From assembly GCF_000764305.2 (NCBI RefSeq), contig NW_025935138.1:62001-126000 (forward strand): a DNA stretch of 64,000 nucleotides, given 5' to 3'. Within the stretch, counting starts at the first letter, position 1, and the number at the start of each line of letters is the position of its first letter. Of this stretch, positions 11,401 through 22,661 are shown piece after piece. The DNA comes from Hyalella azteca. Its lineage: Eukaryota > Arthropoda > Malacostraca > Amphipoda > Hyalellidae. The position numbers and the translations under genes are program-made. The notes under the pieces are model-generated. The model saw only the letters and a program-made list of their open reading frames with translations, had not been told where the DNA came from and ran no database searches.

Positions 11401-14400
11401 CGTGACCTGTCGTGCGCGTGGGAAATCGAGGTACGAACTACGCTTGAATGTATTTCCTACATTTGAACGTAGTATTTTTGTGGGACTTTTCTTGTTATAG
11501 TGGATATGCAGTAGGTATATATAAAATCTCCACACTTAATACGTATCTCCTGACTCTTTTCCCCATATTTTGGATACGCATTTGAGTAGGATCAGATGGG
11601 AGCAGGCATCTGAAAATAATTTTCATTTATCTTTCTGATACTAATGTTGACTTCATGAAGATTTCTGGATTTGTTTAATGATTAGGATATAGTTTTTTTA
11701 TTATAGTCACCTCTGCATCATGCTCGGATATACGATATTAATATTTATTTGAAAGTAGTGAGCCATGCTTTCATTGATGGAATGAAAAGATATTGCAATA
11801 GATCTTTGAATACTGGCCGTCAAATTTTTTACTAGATAAATTCTTCTGGGGTGCTTCACATACATTTTAAGTGTTCAAGATCGAACCTAATTTTTTTTAT
11901 CTTTCCGATTCAATTATACTCGTCCCACACATTGTAGGTACAGGAAAATTTGAACAACTTCTTACGATGTAGACATGGAAGAAACTCCGGCATTTTTAGT
12001 CAAAGGTATATGAAATTCAAGTAGAAAAGAGCATTTTTTTAAACTTATGATAAATGCGTGCTTTGGTTTGACAGCTCATGCAAGTTATCGGCGAAATCAT
12101 TAACAGAAAACATGCAAACTCTGAAAGCACGTGCATTCACTCCGGAAAAGTTGCGTGTTTCAAACATAAAAAATCATAATTGTCTGCAACTGCGCAGTTT
12201 CAGAAGCAATGACCGATGAAAGAGCCGTCCTATGACGTCGTAGTTGAGACGAAATACCAGCGTTGTGTAACGATCACAGAGCGGAAAATTTGCAATCCAC
12301 GTTGAATAAGCTGCGTGTTGTTTGCGTGTAATTCTTCTTTGTTCTTCTTCGGATCCTTTTTTATGAGGACTCGGTTGTTCACCACCCGCCTCACGTCTGG
12401 ATGGTCAGCAATGGCCAGACTGGAGCGGCCTGTGGATAAAAGGCCAGATTAGACTTTGAAAACTTTGAGGTTGTTTTGTTAGTTCAACAAGCTACTTCAA
12501 ATTAGATTAGTAAATCGAGCAGTGTTAGTCACCCTTACCTATCGGGAGGGCCTACCCAGACAGGGAGCATGGGTCAGATGGTCCAGCCTGGGCTGGTGCA
12601 GCCTGGAGCATTTGCGTGTAATTCCTTACAATAGCAGCTCCCAGTCATGATTGATATAGCGCTTACTAAGATACATCAGGATGATTGCTTGCAATGAGCA
12701 TATCACGATGCATATATATAAAGACATTCGCCTGCAATGAGCGTACAGCAATGTAACTGCTACAATCCGTGTTATGACGCCTTGTTCAATATCTGAATTT
12801 AGAAGTTCAACAATTTAATGTTTAATAACTTCAATGAGACGTGCAACAATGACTTGTTCACTAACTGCATTTAGGTGCGCAACAACACGCTGTTCAGTAA
12901 CAGAAATGCAACGTGCAAAAATGCATTATTCACTATCTGAATCTAGATGCTCAACAATACATTGTTCAGCAACAATTCATTCATTCATTAGTTAATTCAT
13001 TCATTTAAGCAACAATTCACGATAAGGTAAATGTAAACGACGTATTCTGTGCAAGGGTACACATCACGTTGGCTTGAATTCGATGCAAATTGTGAGCGAT
13101 TGAATGATTGATTACTCAGAGTAATGCAATTAAGTAGTATACCATGCAGGTTGGATTTTATGATAATGGTCAAAAAATTCAAAATAAGATTATTTAGAAT
13201 AGTTAGACTAACCTTTGCATTAGGTATATCAGGCTAGTTGAATATATATTAAAAATTACGTTATTCAGGTCGAGTTGAATAAATATATTTTAGTTATTGT
13301 TTGATGATAAAAAGTCTTTCAATGATTGCCTTGCTTTCATTGTAGCAAACCCTCACGTTTATTATGATAGTTTTTATATAACTTCATAATTATACAATAT
13401 TTTAATTTAAAATATTGCATCAAAGTTGTACAATGATGATTATGACTGACGTTACTGCATTCAAAAAATGATACTAATTACAATGGCGACAATTTGCATT
13501 CAACAACGGTGCTATTTACATACATGTAGGTGAATAACTGCATGCAACAAATGATAATAATTAAAGCAGAGTGTAATTGGTACTTTTCAACAGTAAGTAC
13601 AACAGTAAATACTCATATTCTGCAATTCTATGATACTATAATACGTTTCTATGTAGATTTATTTCTTTCTAATCTCGATAATGACTCCGGAAACACAAAC
13701 TGAATAAGATTCCATTCGTGAATTTGAGCGAGCATTTAGTTTGTCAGAGGACGATAGTTAAAGAACGTGATGAATGAAAAAATATTTATTATAAGATACT
13801 GCAATGTCTTCAAGACAATTATATTCTTTTATAAATAAGAAAATACAACTATTTAATAGTTAATAATTCTAATTTCAGGCAGCAGTCGGCACATCACTGA
13901 CTGTGAGCTGCGAGACGTTCGAGCTTCTGTCCCGCCGACGGGGAGCTTGTAGCGACTACCTCATGGTGGAACAGGAGGGCGAGCTGAAGTTCTTCTGTGG
14001 CCACGAGTTGTCGGGGCTGAGCAAATCTTTCAAGTAAGAGAACTTAGTAACGCGATACAAGAAATAAAAATTTAACATTATACGTGTGAATATTATTATA
14101 TTTTTTGCTTTGCATTTATTTATTTATTAAAAACTTGATTGCGCAGCACACGAAATAAATTCTTCTTGACTACGTCCAGGAATCAAGGCATAATATGCTT
14201 ATGAATTATATTAGATTGTAACTTTTAACTTTATTTATTTATACTTTCAAATTTAGTAAATGTATATATATATAAATAATTAATTCAAATAGCCTGCTTA
14301 TCGAAGTAATCTAAAAACGGTGAAGTTGTAAAGTTTATAACGTTTTAGGTTTTTCATTTATCGAAATATTGAATTGTAAAGGAAACTTCGATAAAAATAC

Positions 14401-14505
14401 TTTACTCCACACAGGATCGCGAGCAGTGCAGCCTTGCTTTACTTCCGCTCGTCTGCGCGTCTCAATCCCGCGCCAGGTTTTACCTGTTCCATCGCATTCG
14501 ACTGA
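8354..14505 (+). CDS. Secreted protein with two CUB domains, six exons
   Basis: Exons 8354-8447, 8799-8950, 10210-10352, 11202-11430, 13879-14033 and 14415-14505 join in frame to 287 residues. Residues 1-22 form a signal peptide (RRLLLALAALASVAAA). CUB1 spans about residues 41-168 with the usual four cysteines (C41-C73 and C108-C132), the NCVVTW core and an LCGV motif. CUB2 spans about 172-287 with C172-C201 and C230-C246, plus CAWEIE, FFCGH and a terminal GFTCSIAFD. It also has two extra cysteines, C217 and C282. The two domains follow each other with no linker and there is no protease, EGF or membrane segment. A sequon (NVS) sits at 151-153. CUB-only secreted proteins act in extracellular binding; the partner is unknown. 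Codons are GC-richer than the introns. Several exon edges are duplicated (see findings). No paralogue was recognised. Confidence 0.86.
8641..8826 (+). repeat. Tandem duplication carrying the exon 2 acceptor of the CUB gene
   Basis: Two units, 8641-8734 and 8735-8826, both contain TTCGATCAAATATTGTAATT, the acceptor and the first 28 bases of exon 2 (ACGCGGCGGCGCTAGAGAGC in the first unit, ACGCGGCTGCGCTAGAGAGC in the second). Use of the first acceptor (exon start 8707) would run into a TGA within the second unit, so only the second gives a protein. Confidence 0.9.
8799..8950 (+). CDS. CUB protein exon 2 (start of CUB1)
   Basis: It follows CCCCGTGTACAG and encodes the first cysteine (SCGD), AVGDVVQFDTRHLL and the NCVVTWRIAVE core, ending in phase 0 at GTGGAA before GTATGTTC. 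The donor is the first of a long array of near-identical donor copies. Confidence 0.88.
8936..9804 (+). repeat. 55-bp tandem array, about 16 copies, each carrying a copy of the exon 2 donor
   Basis: The unit consists of AGGATTGCAGTGCAA, GTATGTTCATAATTATCATT and ATTTTATGATGTAAGTCCAG. The first copy is the real exon end and donor (GATTGCAGTGGAA|GTATGT). Each copy therefore repeats the last bases of the exon, the GTATGT donor, and a second GTAAGT donor-like string. The period is not a multiple of three. Two units near 9060-9180 are degenerate. Confidence 0.95.
9930..10200. repeat. Palindromic repeat cluster before CUB exon 3
   Basis: Three copies of a segment containing CGCAATGAAT, TGCAATCATC and CAAAAGTAACG are separated by hairpins built from ACGCCTGA and TCAGGCGT. 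One hairpin has 12-base perfect arms, GAATACGCCTGA and TCAGGCGTATTC, around a two-base centre near 10086-10111. The string CAGGCGT recurs in each and is also the exon 3 acceptor (CAG|GCGT at 10207-10213). Confidence 0.8.
10210..10352 (+). CDS. CUB protein exon 3 (middle of CUB1)
   Basis: The acceptor ATTACCCAG is followed by ASGLENYGLEVSGG and ETCASSQLLITD. The exon ends CAAAC before GTCGGG, which is a weak donor. It is chosen because it alone gives phase 2, matching exon 4, and restores the CUB motif TQTLCGVRAV. The next in-frame stop in genomic sequence is at about 10378. Confidence 0.78.
10413..10462. repeat. Simple repeat (CTATGAAT)n
   Basis: About six head-to-tail copies of the octamer CTATGAAT in intron 3 of the CUB gene. 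Confidence 0.9.
11094..11233 (+). repeat. 70-bp tandem duplication carrying the exon 4 acceptor of the CUB gene
   Basis: Units 11094-11163 and 11164-11233 share CGTTAAATATATCATAATTC-type sequence, CATAAATACCTGCAG and the start of exon 4. The first copy would read G-TTT-TGT-GGC-GTG (FCGV, parallel to LCGV) but reaches a stop within the next unit. The second copy is the functional one. Confidence 0.9.
11202..11430 (+). CDS. CUB protein exon 4 (end of CUB1, start of CUB2)
   Basis: After AATACCTGCAG the exon completes a threonine codon. It encodes LCGVRAVRYLTY, a sequon-bearing strand ALNVSV, GFMLRFSP, then CUB2 with FACGG, FPEPYP and CAWEIE. It ends in phase 0 before GTACGAAC. Confidence 0.9.
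12321..12624 (-). mobile_element. Short retroposon with 14-bp target-site duplication
   Basis: A 276-bp insert (12335-12610) is flanked by direct repeats TTTGCGTGTAATTC at 12321-12334 and 12611-12624. Read on the minus strand it starts TGCTCCAGGCTGCACCAGCC and ends in an A-rich tail, AAGAAGAACAAAGAA, next to the duplication. A long target-site duplication with an A-rich 3' end is the mark of LINE-machinery retroposition, so this is a SINE or a short retroposed fragment. Family not recognised. It lies in intron 4 of the CUB gene. Confidence 0.75.
12780..12975. repeat. Degenerate tandem repeat, about 50 bp
   Basis: Three to four diverged units share CAACAATG, TTGTTCACTAACTG and ATTTAGATGC-type strings. 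Intron 4 of the CUB gene. Confidence 0.5.
13879..14033 (+). CDS. CUB protein exon 5 (middle of CUB2)
   Basis: After TAATTTCAG the exon encodes AAVGTSLTVSCETFELL, GACSDYLMVE and LKFFCGHELSGLSKSF. It ends AA before GTAAGAG, in phase 2. Confidence 0.9.
14415..14505 (+). CDS. CUB protein exon 6 (end of CUB2, stop)
   Basis: After ACTCCACACAG the exon completes a lysine codon, then reads IASSAALLYFRSSARL and PGFTCSIAFD to TGA at 14503-14505. This is the expected closing strand pattern of a CUB domain, so the protein ends with the domain. Confidence 0.88.
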
Positions 14506-17309
14506 TCTTATTACTTCATTATCAGCTTAAACTTATTTTACTATGACTTGGAATTTCAACAACTTTTGACTGACCTGACTCTTTCGTTGCTACGCAATTT
14601 AACTTAATTTACTATGGCATGAAATTTCAATAAGTTTTGACTGATCTAATTCTTTCGTTGCTAATCTTAAACCTAATTTAGAATGGCATGGATATCTGAA
14701 TTCAAAATTACTTTTAGAATTACTCTAGTAGAAGTGGATTTTTTAATGAAATTTGAGCAGAAACGGAACTATAATAATCGACGGGCCAAATGATGGCCAT
14801 CATAAGCCAAGTACAATGCCGCTCTATGTATGAATCGCAACAGATGAATCACGTTGATGATCCTATGTATAAGTTATACGATAAATTCGTAAAACAATTA
14901 TTTTGATTCATAATTTCAATAAAAAGCTGATTCGATTCGGACTGATTCGATTTAAGTATTCCTTATAAATAATTTAGCTAGTAAAAATATTCACTTGTTT
15001 CACAGCTCTTTGAGTCTATTACAACAACAGGAAGATGGTTATCGTTAGATTTTGTCAATTTATCGTTGTTAATAAACAGTCAGAAAGACGCAATTATCCC
15101 GCTTCAACTTTTTTTGCTGTGCAAATTCCACTTTTTTTGAATGCAGACATGTAGCAGTCACCTTTTAGTGTGGTTACAAAGCACGTTTTCTGTGATGTAA
15201 ATGTAAACGGTAGAGAATGATTTTTTTCTTTTTTCAGTCATATTTTGGAATTCGAGCTTCAAAATCAGACTCGTATTTTAAATCTAATTTCGATTGACTT
15301 ATATTGCAGTTCTAATTTTGGTCATTTCGCTCTGTCTACTCGAATTTCAAAGAGTAATATCGCGTATGCACTGTCTGAAATGAGTTATTTCTTAGAATGA
15401 GAATGAGAGAAATGAGTTATTTCTCTGATATCGAGAACATTTAGAACTCATGCTTGCACAAAATTTGAATAAGTTTGCAATGTATAAATTCAGAGATTGA
15501 TGGCATTAGGTTATTTTGAACGCTTTCGCAAAGGTTTGTTTGTACCAAGGTCCTATACATTACAAACTTTTGATTGATATTTTGATCAAAATTGGTTCCA
15601 ATTTCAGATCTTTGGCTTTCCGTTTTGGCATTCCTAGTGATTCTTATTATGAAATTTTATAGGTGGTTTAGAACTTCCTCCTAATTAAATAGTTTTTTAG
15701 ACCATTTGTAAACGCCATCGCTAAACATCTCTAGCAATAGGAAAAGAAGATATTCTAATTCCTTAGTATTTTATGAGAAAATCATGCAAATAAATTTCAA
15801 TATATTTTCAATGGGAATCACGAACCACCAGCTGAATAACATAACTTCTAAATCGATTGATTGTTTCATTATGTTGGAATGTATTTCAATGCATTATTTT
15901 CCTTTGCGATAAGTTTTATGATATTTCGTGAGTTTTATGATATTTTATGATATTATATAATTATTATAATATTTATATACACTGATAATTATAACATTTT
16001 GAATGGTTTTCCCGTGTGAGTAGCAAGTTTGGCTTCATAATTCACCACACGCACGCTGCTTCCTGAATGATATCACGCTAAGTTTTCTGTAGTTCATTTT
16101 TATAAACTTGCTGTTAATGCTTGAAGTACAAAGATTCATATTTTCGTATTATTTCCTTGAAATATTGAATGGTAAGAAAAAATCACAGCAAGGAACGAGA
16201 CTCGGTTTTTATAATTAAATAAATAAGAAATTGTATAAAAACGTTAAATGTCAATTACTAGTTTTGAAAAACGAGGAATTACAATGTGAAAGTTACCATA
16301 AGAATGCCACGTTTTGTCTCGTCCACTGTCATTTTATCTTTACTTGGTGCTCTAACTTAGCTCGCTGGACGTGAGCAGAACAAACAAGTTGCGCGAGTTG
16401 TTATTTTTGCCAAGCTTAAGCCAATAAAAATACTCTTGATTGTATTTGCGAGATTGAAAGGCAGAGCGAGTGTGATAGCTTGTTGACTTCAGCCGCAGGC
16501 GACATCACCACGTCGCTTATTGTCCGAACTCCACACAGGCGGTCTCCCTAGTATAAACTTTGGCGTCGTGGAAACGTAAAGCCTTTCGAAATCTGAGGTC
16601 TAAGATTCTTCTACCTTAACAAGGATTTAGGAAATTGAAACATTAACTCAGTTCATTTTTGTAAAAAACGTTAGCAAAATATGGGTATAATATTGGAAAT
16701 AATATTTTTGACAGCTTCCGTTTTTTCTTGCCCAAACTAAATAGGTATATGAGTTAATTTAACAATGGTGATACATTTAATTAATAATAAATACATTACG
16801 ACTTTAATGAATTTTATAACATTTTAATTAGGCCAACAACGTATAAAAACACCAGATAAAACCAATAGGTTTGTTAAATTCTGCAATAAATTGACTAAAG
16901 ATAAGCAGATAACAGCCATCATAGATTTTAATTGTTACATAAACTATTTCCCTATGAAATATCCTAAAAAGTCACTGCTTAACTCACTTCACTATGTGTT
17001 TCTATGAACAGTTCTACAGCCTGAGTTTATTCAGCACCCCTGGGTTCTGTCAATCATGTAATACATACTCACACAGCGAAAGCCAGCTCGAGTCGCTTGT
17101 GTAAATAGCCACAAATAAAATGTTTACAACAGCAATGTCGTCTAATCGGTAGGACAACACAACGTGAAGACAGTGAAAGCTACTCACCCTTACGCAGCTC
17201 CTAGTGAGTGACAGCTCGGTGGGAGGCAGAGCTAAACTTGCACACTTCTGTGACTCTCATTGTATACTGACTGTTTTATTTTATTTGCTTCTTCACTGAC
17301 GATGTTTTT
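14506..17309. other. Intergenic, AT-rich, no gene recognised
   Basis: AATAAA at 14918-14923, 413 bases after the CUB stop, is the best polyadenylation signal for that gene. Otherwise only short open frames and AT-rich sequence. Confidence 0.5.
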
Positions 17310-17466
17310 AGCGCATTTTCTCATTTATGGAAAAAATGCACTATTGTGCTCGCCATGTCGTCTGTCTGTCCGTCCGTCTGTCCGTCCGTCCGTGACCTCA
17401 AGTTTTCGTCGACGAGAAAATGCGCTCTCTGTCACTCACTGCAGTGAGTACTGAATTATATTTTTT
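17310..17466 (+). mobile_element. Microsatellite-bearing inverted-repeat element, copy 2
   Basis: Same plan as at 801: AGCGCATTTTCTC, ATGGAAAAAATGCACTATTG, a short GTCTGTCCGTCC tract, GTTTTCGTCGACGAGAAAAT, the CACTGCAGTG palindrome. The tract is shorter than in copy 1, so the copies differ mainly in microsatellite length. Confidence 0.8.
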
Positions 17467-18201
17467 GTTTTGGCTTATATTCGTGTGCTCTGATGCACCA
17501 ATTAAATCACTATATAACTGCGCATCTAGCTCACTTTTTTTAGGGGGATTTTTTTTGTTTTGCATTTAAGCTAATGCACTCACTTTCATCATCAGCAAAC
17601 TTAAACTCTTATTCCATTGATTGCATGCCGGCGATTCAGTATATGTTTCGTCGCATTCAGGCTATTTTGCGTCACTTCCTCGCCCAATAATGTTATTGCA
17701 TAACTTAAGTTATATAAAGAATTCTCTCATTCGACTTAAAACTTTCAATCCTACATTACAGTGAAAAAATTTTAAGCGTTGTCTAAATTCGTACATACTT
17801 TATGTATTTAATATAAATATTTTTCCCAAGACTTCAATACTGTCATTTGTAATTTTTAAGAATGGTGGATAACGCAGACAGAAATATTGTCAATTATTTC
17901 AACATTTATGCAAGGGACTTATACTTGATCACGTTCTGCTTACAGTAAAAATTTATTTACATTAACCGATTGTCGTGGATAGTTGTTTAGTTTTCAAGCC
18001 TGCAGCTCGTAAGCTTGCCACCATAGCGGCTCGCTAACTCAATCAGGCGTGATGCGGGGACTGCAATATTTATTGGGAGATGTCGCCCGCTCGCCCAAAT
18101 GTTTGCCCGGAAGACCTTAAAAACGTCGCGACACCGAAAGTCGACTACAAAAAGGAAACTCGGAGACTCGGAGCGATTCTTAAAAGCCTCCTTCCTTCTT
18201 G

Positions 18202-18396
18202 ATGCGAGCAATAAGATGCTGCCTCGCGCTCCCGTTACTGTGCGCCGTTACCTTACTTGCTGTAACCCGACCCATCTCAAGTGCCCGCAGGAATCAAGTT
18301 CATCTTATTGTGAACATCGGGTGCCCTAGTACATGTGTGCCTCACGTGGTGTACAGTACTATCGATCAGTCGGTCAACCCGCACGAAAAAAATTAA
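18202..18396 (+). CDS. Candidate small secreted peptide (64 residues)
   Basis: An intronless open frame opens with MRAIRCCLALPLLCAVTLLA, a good signal peptide with likely cleavage near ISSA|RRNQ. The mature part has two cysteines three residues apart (GCPSTC) and ends NPHEKN. No family is recognised. Cys-X3-Cys with a short tail could be a peptide hormone or a defence peptide, but nothing else supports this. No TATA box or polyadenylation signal is obvious, and a chance frame is possible. Confidence 0.35.
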   Translation: MRAIRCCLALPLLCAVTLLAVTRPISSARRNQVHLIVNIGCPSTCVPHVVYSTIDQSVNPHEKN

Positions 18397-20076
18397 ATTT
18401 TATTTTACTCTCGCTTTTAGAACGTGAAGTACAGCTGAATAATATGCATGGTATGTCTTGATGATGATGCCAATTATAGATTTTTAAACTTTTTTCCAAA
18501 ATTTTACATTACAACATTTATTCGAGTTTCTGAACACCTTTAGACTAATTTATTAAAAAAAAAAGTTTAGAAGGTCGGTAAATTCACGTTAAAAATATAT
18601 TAGAGATCACCTGATGATCTTGGATTACAAAAAAAACCAAAATACCAGGCAAGCATTCAATTCCTTGATTATAGGTTATCTGCTCGCGCACCAATGTTCC
18701 TCAAACTTTCGCATTTGGTCGCTGTTGCTTTACTCTAAACAGGAAATTACTCTTCAAATATCAACGCGAGGACATCGCAAATATTGATGATGGTTTCGAC
18801 ACTGAAGTTCTGCGTCCAGTCATTTGCGCTCAGACCAAACATGTTGATTTCTTTGGTCTGAAAGAAATGACACTCACCGGAAGACAATTTGTTTGGCGAG
18901 AAACGAATCCTGTTTGCAAAGGCATCGCTTCATGAGTCTTCTGCGCTGTTGCTTTTTTGTTAATTCTTCACCGTAGTTTGACAGCTTATTGAACGCAAGC
19001 AAATTTCTAACAGATTTCTTATAAGGTAAATGTATATACCAATTTGAAGCTTGAACTTTTAAACTCGAGATTGAGCGCTTTGACTACACCATTTGAAGTG
19101 CCAATACAAGTTTAAACTCTTTATTAAATTAAAACAAAAAAAGTTTGGACATATTAATTATCGTCATCAATCGGGTCCTATATAACGCGTCGTCCATATA
19201 TGTCCATCATATTTACAGTAAAATTACATGGTGCATATAGTTCAGATATATTTATATTAGTACATACAGTACAATATACATGCATAAAGCTAATATAAGT
19301 TTACATCACATAAAGTAGTTAGGCATAAATGACACCCTTTAGTTACTATGTAGTTATTTTAATTATATATGCTAAAGTACACTTACTATCGAGAAATTTT
19401 AAATGCATAGTACAGTTTCTGTTGTGACGATCCATGACTATACATACCTAAATTTGAATACAACATCATTATCAATTAATAATAGAAAATTCACGGGTGG
19501 ATATAAAAATATATATGGATGGATATAAAAATTTCCTGAGATCCTTTAAATATTATTTATTTCGGATAAGATATTTTGCCTCAGTTTGAATGTGTTTCTC
19601 TGAATGAGTCATCGTATCAATGGTGCATCATTGATACGACCCCTAGCAATTGATACTTCTCGATGGCGCGTGGTTTATAAATTGTAACATATTTCAGTTT
19701 TCAGTTTGAAATAATTTCATCAAGCACTTTCTGGAATTTCGTAAATTAGCTGCATTTTTAACGTCAAAAAACAATTTAATATAAAAATATACTAAAATCT
19801 AATTCTTCTATGACATCTTATCAATAATATTATTTAACAATTCAGATTAATTTATTTTAAAATAAAATTCAAAATTGGGATCTTCTGAACCAATTCAAGT
19901 ATCGGTATCCTGAACGCAAAACGCGACTGAAGTATTCCAAGCATATATGTGACTGAGGACGTACATATACGAGTAGTATCCTCCTTCAAATTAATTGATT
20001 ACATCCAGAATCCGGTTCCACTCTCATTACTTTCAAAATGCATTGTGATGTACGATTTTTTTTTTGTAGTGAACGG
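18397..20076. other. Intergenic, AT-rich, no gene recognised
   Basis: No frame with domain or splice support. Several AT-rich low-complexity patches near 19200-19500. Confidence 0.5.
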
Positions 20077-20362
20077 TAGGGTAACATGGGGCAGCGAGCC
20101 CACTGCGGGTCACGGGCCCATAGCGGGTTTCTCGCTAAGTATGGCAGATATTGGTCCGTGTTCTCTACCGCCGGTCGACAGTTTCAATTACAAAATAATG
20201 TTTCATTAAAAATTGAATAACTCTATAGGCGCCTAATTCACATCATACATTCCTCATTAGTTGCACCTTTAAACAAAACAAAGAACCACCTCGTATCAAT
20301 TAAAACTTCGTCAAAATTTTAGTTTAAAAAAAGTGGGGGGCGCGCTGCCCCACGTTACCCTA
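20077..20362. mobile_element. MITE with TA target duplication, 282 bp
   Basis: Terminal inverted repeats GGGTAACATGGGGCAGCG (20079 onward) and CGCTGCCCCACGTTACCC (to 20360) differ at one position and are each flanked by TA. This agrees with a Tc1/mariner-type non-autonomous element. The interior has no coding sequence. Confidence 0.85.
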
Positions 20363-22376
20363 TAATTTTTAAAGAGCTATTTTTTCAAAGTTGGGTATCA
20401 TTTTAACATATGATAAGTGTGCAAATTGCCCTTAGTTATATCGACTTTGCGATCAATAACACAAACTGAATGTTTTTGGTTTATCTCTCGTGAACCTCCA
20501 AAAGTTTAAAATATCCATCAGAACATAAGGCTGTAGATTCCGTGTTATGTTTTCTTTACAAAATACTTGGGAAATAGCTTCAAAGATATACATCGCTATA
20601 TGAAGGTGTATCGATCCCACAAGATGTGTTTTGGGCAGAAGTCAGATCTCGTTGAGTCTACAGAGAAGGACTCTCTGGCTACGTCATGGGCTGAATGATG
20701 ATGTAACGCGACACTGATGAGGCGGCCGTTCAAACCAATCCTTCTTTATATCCCACTGATGGACGAAAAAAAGTATCTTCCCATAAACCAATACTGCATC
20801 AGGCATGATTGGAGAGGGTTCTTTTTGCAAGCAATTCTAATAATAATTCCAAGACTTTTTTCGCCAGCCGATATTTCGTTTTTTTTTGTTGTTGTTGTTG
20901 TTAATATGGAATAATTTTTAGGGTTTTAATAAGGTTTGTTGTAGTGCAGGCATTAGTTGATTTCTGATTGTGTATATTAGTTTAGAAAGATTTCGTTGCG
21001 GGGACATATGTATGTTTCTTAGTCATAATTGTAAGTCAACAACACTCATTCGTGATCAATAAATAGAACGTAAATGTAATTATTCATGCATATTGCATTG
21101 AAAAATTAAGATTATTAATTTTCAAGCTGCTGAATGGTATACGGATGAGTATCATTAGTGGTGGCAAATCTTCTAAAAATATTTCGACTCTGGGCGAATT
21201 AGCTGACGAGTTGTCGCAGAACTGGTAAGCAAAAATATCAACATATTAGCTGCCCAACAACTTTATCAAGCAGAAGAACACTAAAAAAGACACAGGAGTT
21301 CCAAACGAAGCCGTTTCAGTGTCTCAAAAGTAAACGCTGCATTGACGTGAGGCAAATAGAGTCATGTTCCTCGTCGATCGAATTACACACCAGAGAAAAC
21401 GAGGGAAGCTCAGAGCCAATGAAAGGCATGCATTCCCTTAAGGGGCTTTGTCTCTGCCAATTGAAGCTTGGCAAAACAAAGGGCAGGTCTGACATTGGCC
21501 CAAGACTATTTCTCCGCCCAACCACGAGTCTCCAAGACATGGGGACGCGCATTTAGCGAAGCCATAAAGACTTCAGGCATAAGATCTAATTTTGTGTAAG
21601 CATGAAATGAGTGCGTTTAACTCAGTCTACCATGTGAGCAGGAACATGCGGTCTTGTGACAAGGTGGTGAGTAACTAGTCGTTGACTCGCTGATTTATGG
21701 CCATTCTTCGCGTGCAGCCGACGACGGAACGAACACGGTGGAGGGTGCAAGTGCGTCGAGATTTTAAGGTTGCGGTGCCTGACAGATTTTGCATAGAACT
21801 AGGATAGCAAATAGTTTTCTCTGTGCTCGTTTGGAGGAAAGTTTTATAGTGATGAAAGGCATCGGTATTAAAGATACTATGCATCATCAAAAAATTCAAC
21901 AATGAAATACGACTTGCAGCGCGGTTAACGCTATTAAAGATGAATTCATTTACGAAATGAAATGAGCGCATCTACGTTTCTTTTTTGATGAACACTGAAT
22001 AAATTAAGAATAAACGGTGAAACAGTACAAAGCTCAAGCAAGTTGTGGTTTTGACTGATTAATTTCCTGCAGCTAATTTCTGACAAGAAAGAAGTTTTGG
22101 GCTCGTATTCAATTTGTATTTGATGACGAGGTTGAGATTTTTGCTGGTTTAACAAACTAATTCTGCGAAACTCCTCGACTGATTGATAACATTGCAGCAC
22201 TTGCTTTCGTCACTTGACTGCTCTCACTGGCTTCACTCGAAAGTTTCAGATTATTTTCGAAGATTCGTGAAAAATCGCAAGATCCTTAATCGATAAGATT
22301 ACCTCAGTGGTAGTCCAGTTTATTGCTCATTTCAGTCTTTACATTGTTAAAAACTCTCAAAGAAGGTTCCATCACA
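20363..22376. other. Intergenic or 5' region of the Dmrt gene, no gene recognised
   Basis: Contains a (GTT)n patch near 20886. Just before the Dmrt start codon the string TTTATTGCTCATTTCAG (ending 22335) could be the acceptor of a 5' UTR intron. The same bases also contain an arthropod initiator-like TCAGTC (22333-22338). The sequence does not decide between them. Confidence 0.45.
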
Positions 22377-22661
22377 ATGGACACCTCGAACCCCTCAATG
22401 ACATCTCCCTCGCTGGCCCAGATGAACAACATGCGTTCCAGCACCACGGTCACCATGTCAAGTTTGAGCTGCTCTCCGTTGCCATCTTCTTCGCCTTATC
22501 CGCAGAATGAAAAAGGCGGGCGGAAACCGAAATGTGCGCGCTGTCGGAACCACGGCATGATCAGCTGGCTGAAGGGACACAAGCGCCACTGTAAATTCAA
22601 GGACTGTACGTGTGTCAGATGCAACCTAATTGCTGAGAGACAAAGAGTCATGGCAGCTCAG
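22377..22661 (+). CDS. Dmrt93B: Dmrt exon 1 (DM domain)
   Basis: The ATG at 22377 is chosen because ATCACAATGG is a good start context and the leader [12 protein letters not shown] is Ser/Thr-rich as in other DMRT proteins. The frame stays open to 22323 but has no earlier ATG there. The exon ends CAG before GTGGGC in phase 0. Confidence 0.93.

Noticed and set aside
21316..21556. Overlapping 69-78 codon frames on both strands
   Set aside because: Mutual shadows in a slightly GC-richer patch; no domain, signal peptide or splice support.
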